From positions 1-8,156 of the forward strand of contig JAJRXL010000083.1 of NCBI GenBank assembly GCA_024276335.1: 8,156 bases of DNA, read 5' to 3'. The DNA comes from Bacteroidota bacterium (GTDB lineage: Bacteria > Bacteroidota > Ignavibacteria > SZUA-365 > JAADGX01). Shown piece by piece: positions 7,646 to 8,156 of the stretch (position 1 is its first letter; each line of letters starts with the position of its first letter). The translations under genes and the position numbers were made by a program. The notes beneath the pieces were generated by a model. The model did not search any database and was not told the origin of the DNA. It saw only the letters and a program-made list of their open reading frames with translations.

Positions 7646-8156
7646 GTGAAGACGAAAATAATGCCGTTCACATTGTTCGCGATACTACTCACCTCCATTA
7701 CACTTGCTCAGTCCTCCAAGGAAGTATTTACCGGACCACGCGGCGCATTCATCTCGTGCGGGAAAGCTATTCTTCCCGGGGCGGCCGATGGCAACGCCCT
7801 CCGCGCGTACCGCGTTGAGCGCAGGGAAAAAGGTTCCTCTTGGGAGGTGCTTGCCGAAGTTGCCGGACCGACGTCATTTGAAGAGCTTAATGACCGGATC
7901 TCTCGACAGTATTATTACTTCCCGGAGTTGAACAGTATTACGATAAACACACCACGCCTGTGGGAACGGATTAAAGCAAACCGCGAATTGCAATCAGCGG
8001 GCATGTTATCGCAGATGTTGCCCGTACAACTTGCCCTGGGCGTACGATGGCTGGATACGACAGTGCAAAGAGGGAGAACCTACGAGTACCGCGTGTCGAG
8101 CCTTTCTGAAGACGGAAAAGTTATCCAATCGGAGATGAAAACGCCTGTCACGTATC
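7646..8156 (+). CDS. Secreted FN3-like domain protein, N-terminal part (runs off the window)
   Basis: An open frame continues to the last base (170 codons plus one base), so the C-terminus is missing. From GTG 7646 the product starts with Lys-Thr-Lys, a hydrophobic core (FTLFAILLTSITL) and cleavage TLA|QS after residue 21, a typical Sec signal peptide. ATG 7550, just after the previous TGA, would add 32 residues. The mature part has the first half of an FN3-type domain (LRAYRVERREKG, SSWEVLAEV, residues ~52-72) and an FN3-like closing half (GVRWLDTTVQRGRTYEYRVSSL, YEYRV at 146-150), separated by a probable alpha-helical stretch (RLWERIKANRELQ). It lies 105 nt after the giant gene with no terminator between, so it is probably co-transcribed and may act with that protein at the cell surface. 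The function is unknown. Confidence 0.7.
   Translation, partial: MKTKIMPFTLFAILLTSITLAQSSKEVFTGPRGAFISCGKAILPGAADGNALRAYRVERREKGSSWEVLAEVAGPTSFEELNDRISRQYYYFPELNSITINTPRLWERIKANRELQSAGMLSQMLPVQLALGVRWLDTTVQRGRTYEYRVSSLSEDGKVIQSEMKTPVTY

Noticed and set aside
7537..7818. 93-codon + strand frame overlapping the start of the third gene
   Set aside because: Its product is Arg-rich and lacks a signal peptide or domain, while the overlapping frame gives a clean signal peptide and FN3-like domain.
1..8156. CRISPR array, tRNA, rRNA, insertion sequence or transposase
   Set aside because: Apart from the two-copy 18-mer there is no regularly spaced repeat; I saw no tRNA-like or rRNA-like sequence and no transposase motif or terminal inverted repeats.

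Overview
The window looks like an accessory or surface-protein locus from a member of the Bacteroidota/Chlorobiota/Ignavibacteriota assemblage (FCB group). This rests on three visible traits. All three genes encode proteins with Sec signal peptides ending in an Ala-Gln cleavage junction, a habit common in that group. The giant central protein begins with a region resembling the TANFOR-type beta domain known from Tannerella and relatives. It continues with several carboxypeptidase-regulatory-like (CarboxypepD_reg) beta-sandwich repeats. Base composition is near 50% GC by eye. No finer placement is justified.

Layout, all on the + strand. Positions 1-36 hold a perfect 2 x 18 bp tandem repeat that may continue upstream of the window. 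Positions 54/114-1817 encode a ~570-residue secreted protein with the look of an outer-membrane beta-barrel. Positions 1898-7540 hold what reads as one giant gene (1880 codons) broken by a single in-frame TAA at 3491-3493: a 531-residue N-terminal piece (signal peptide, TANFOR-like domain, FN3-like domain, CarboxypepD_reg-like domains) and a 1340-residue C-terminal piece (more CarboxypepD_reg-like domains, then ~800 residues of unassigned beta-rich sequence ending in a cysteine cluster). Positions 7646-8156 (possible earlier start 7550) hold the start of a third secreted protein with an FN3-like domain, which runs off the right edge.

The genes are co-directional, with gaps of 80-105 nt and no visible terminator, so an operon is likely. 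A plausible but unproven picture is a cell-envelope system: a barrel in the outer membrane, a very large multidomain surface or periplasmic protein, and an FN3-type partner. No catalytic motif was recognised, so no enzymatic function is proposed. The most notable point is the in-frame stop that cuts the giant protein in the middle of a domain, with coding sequence intact on both sides.
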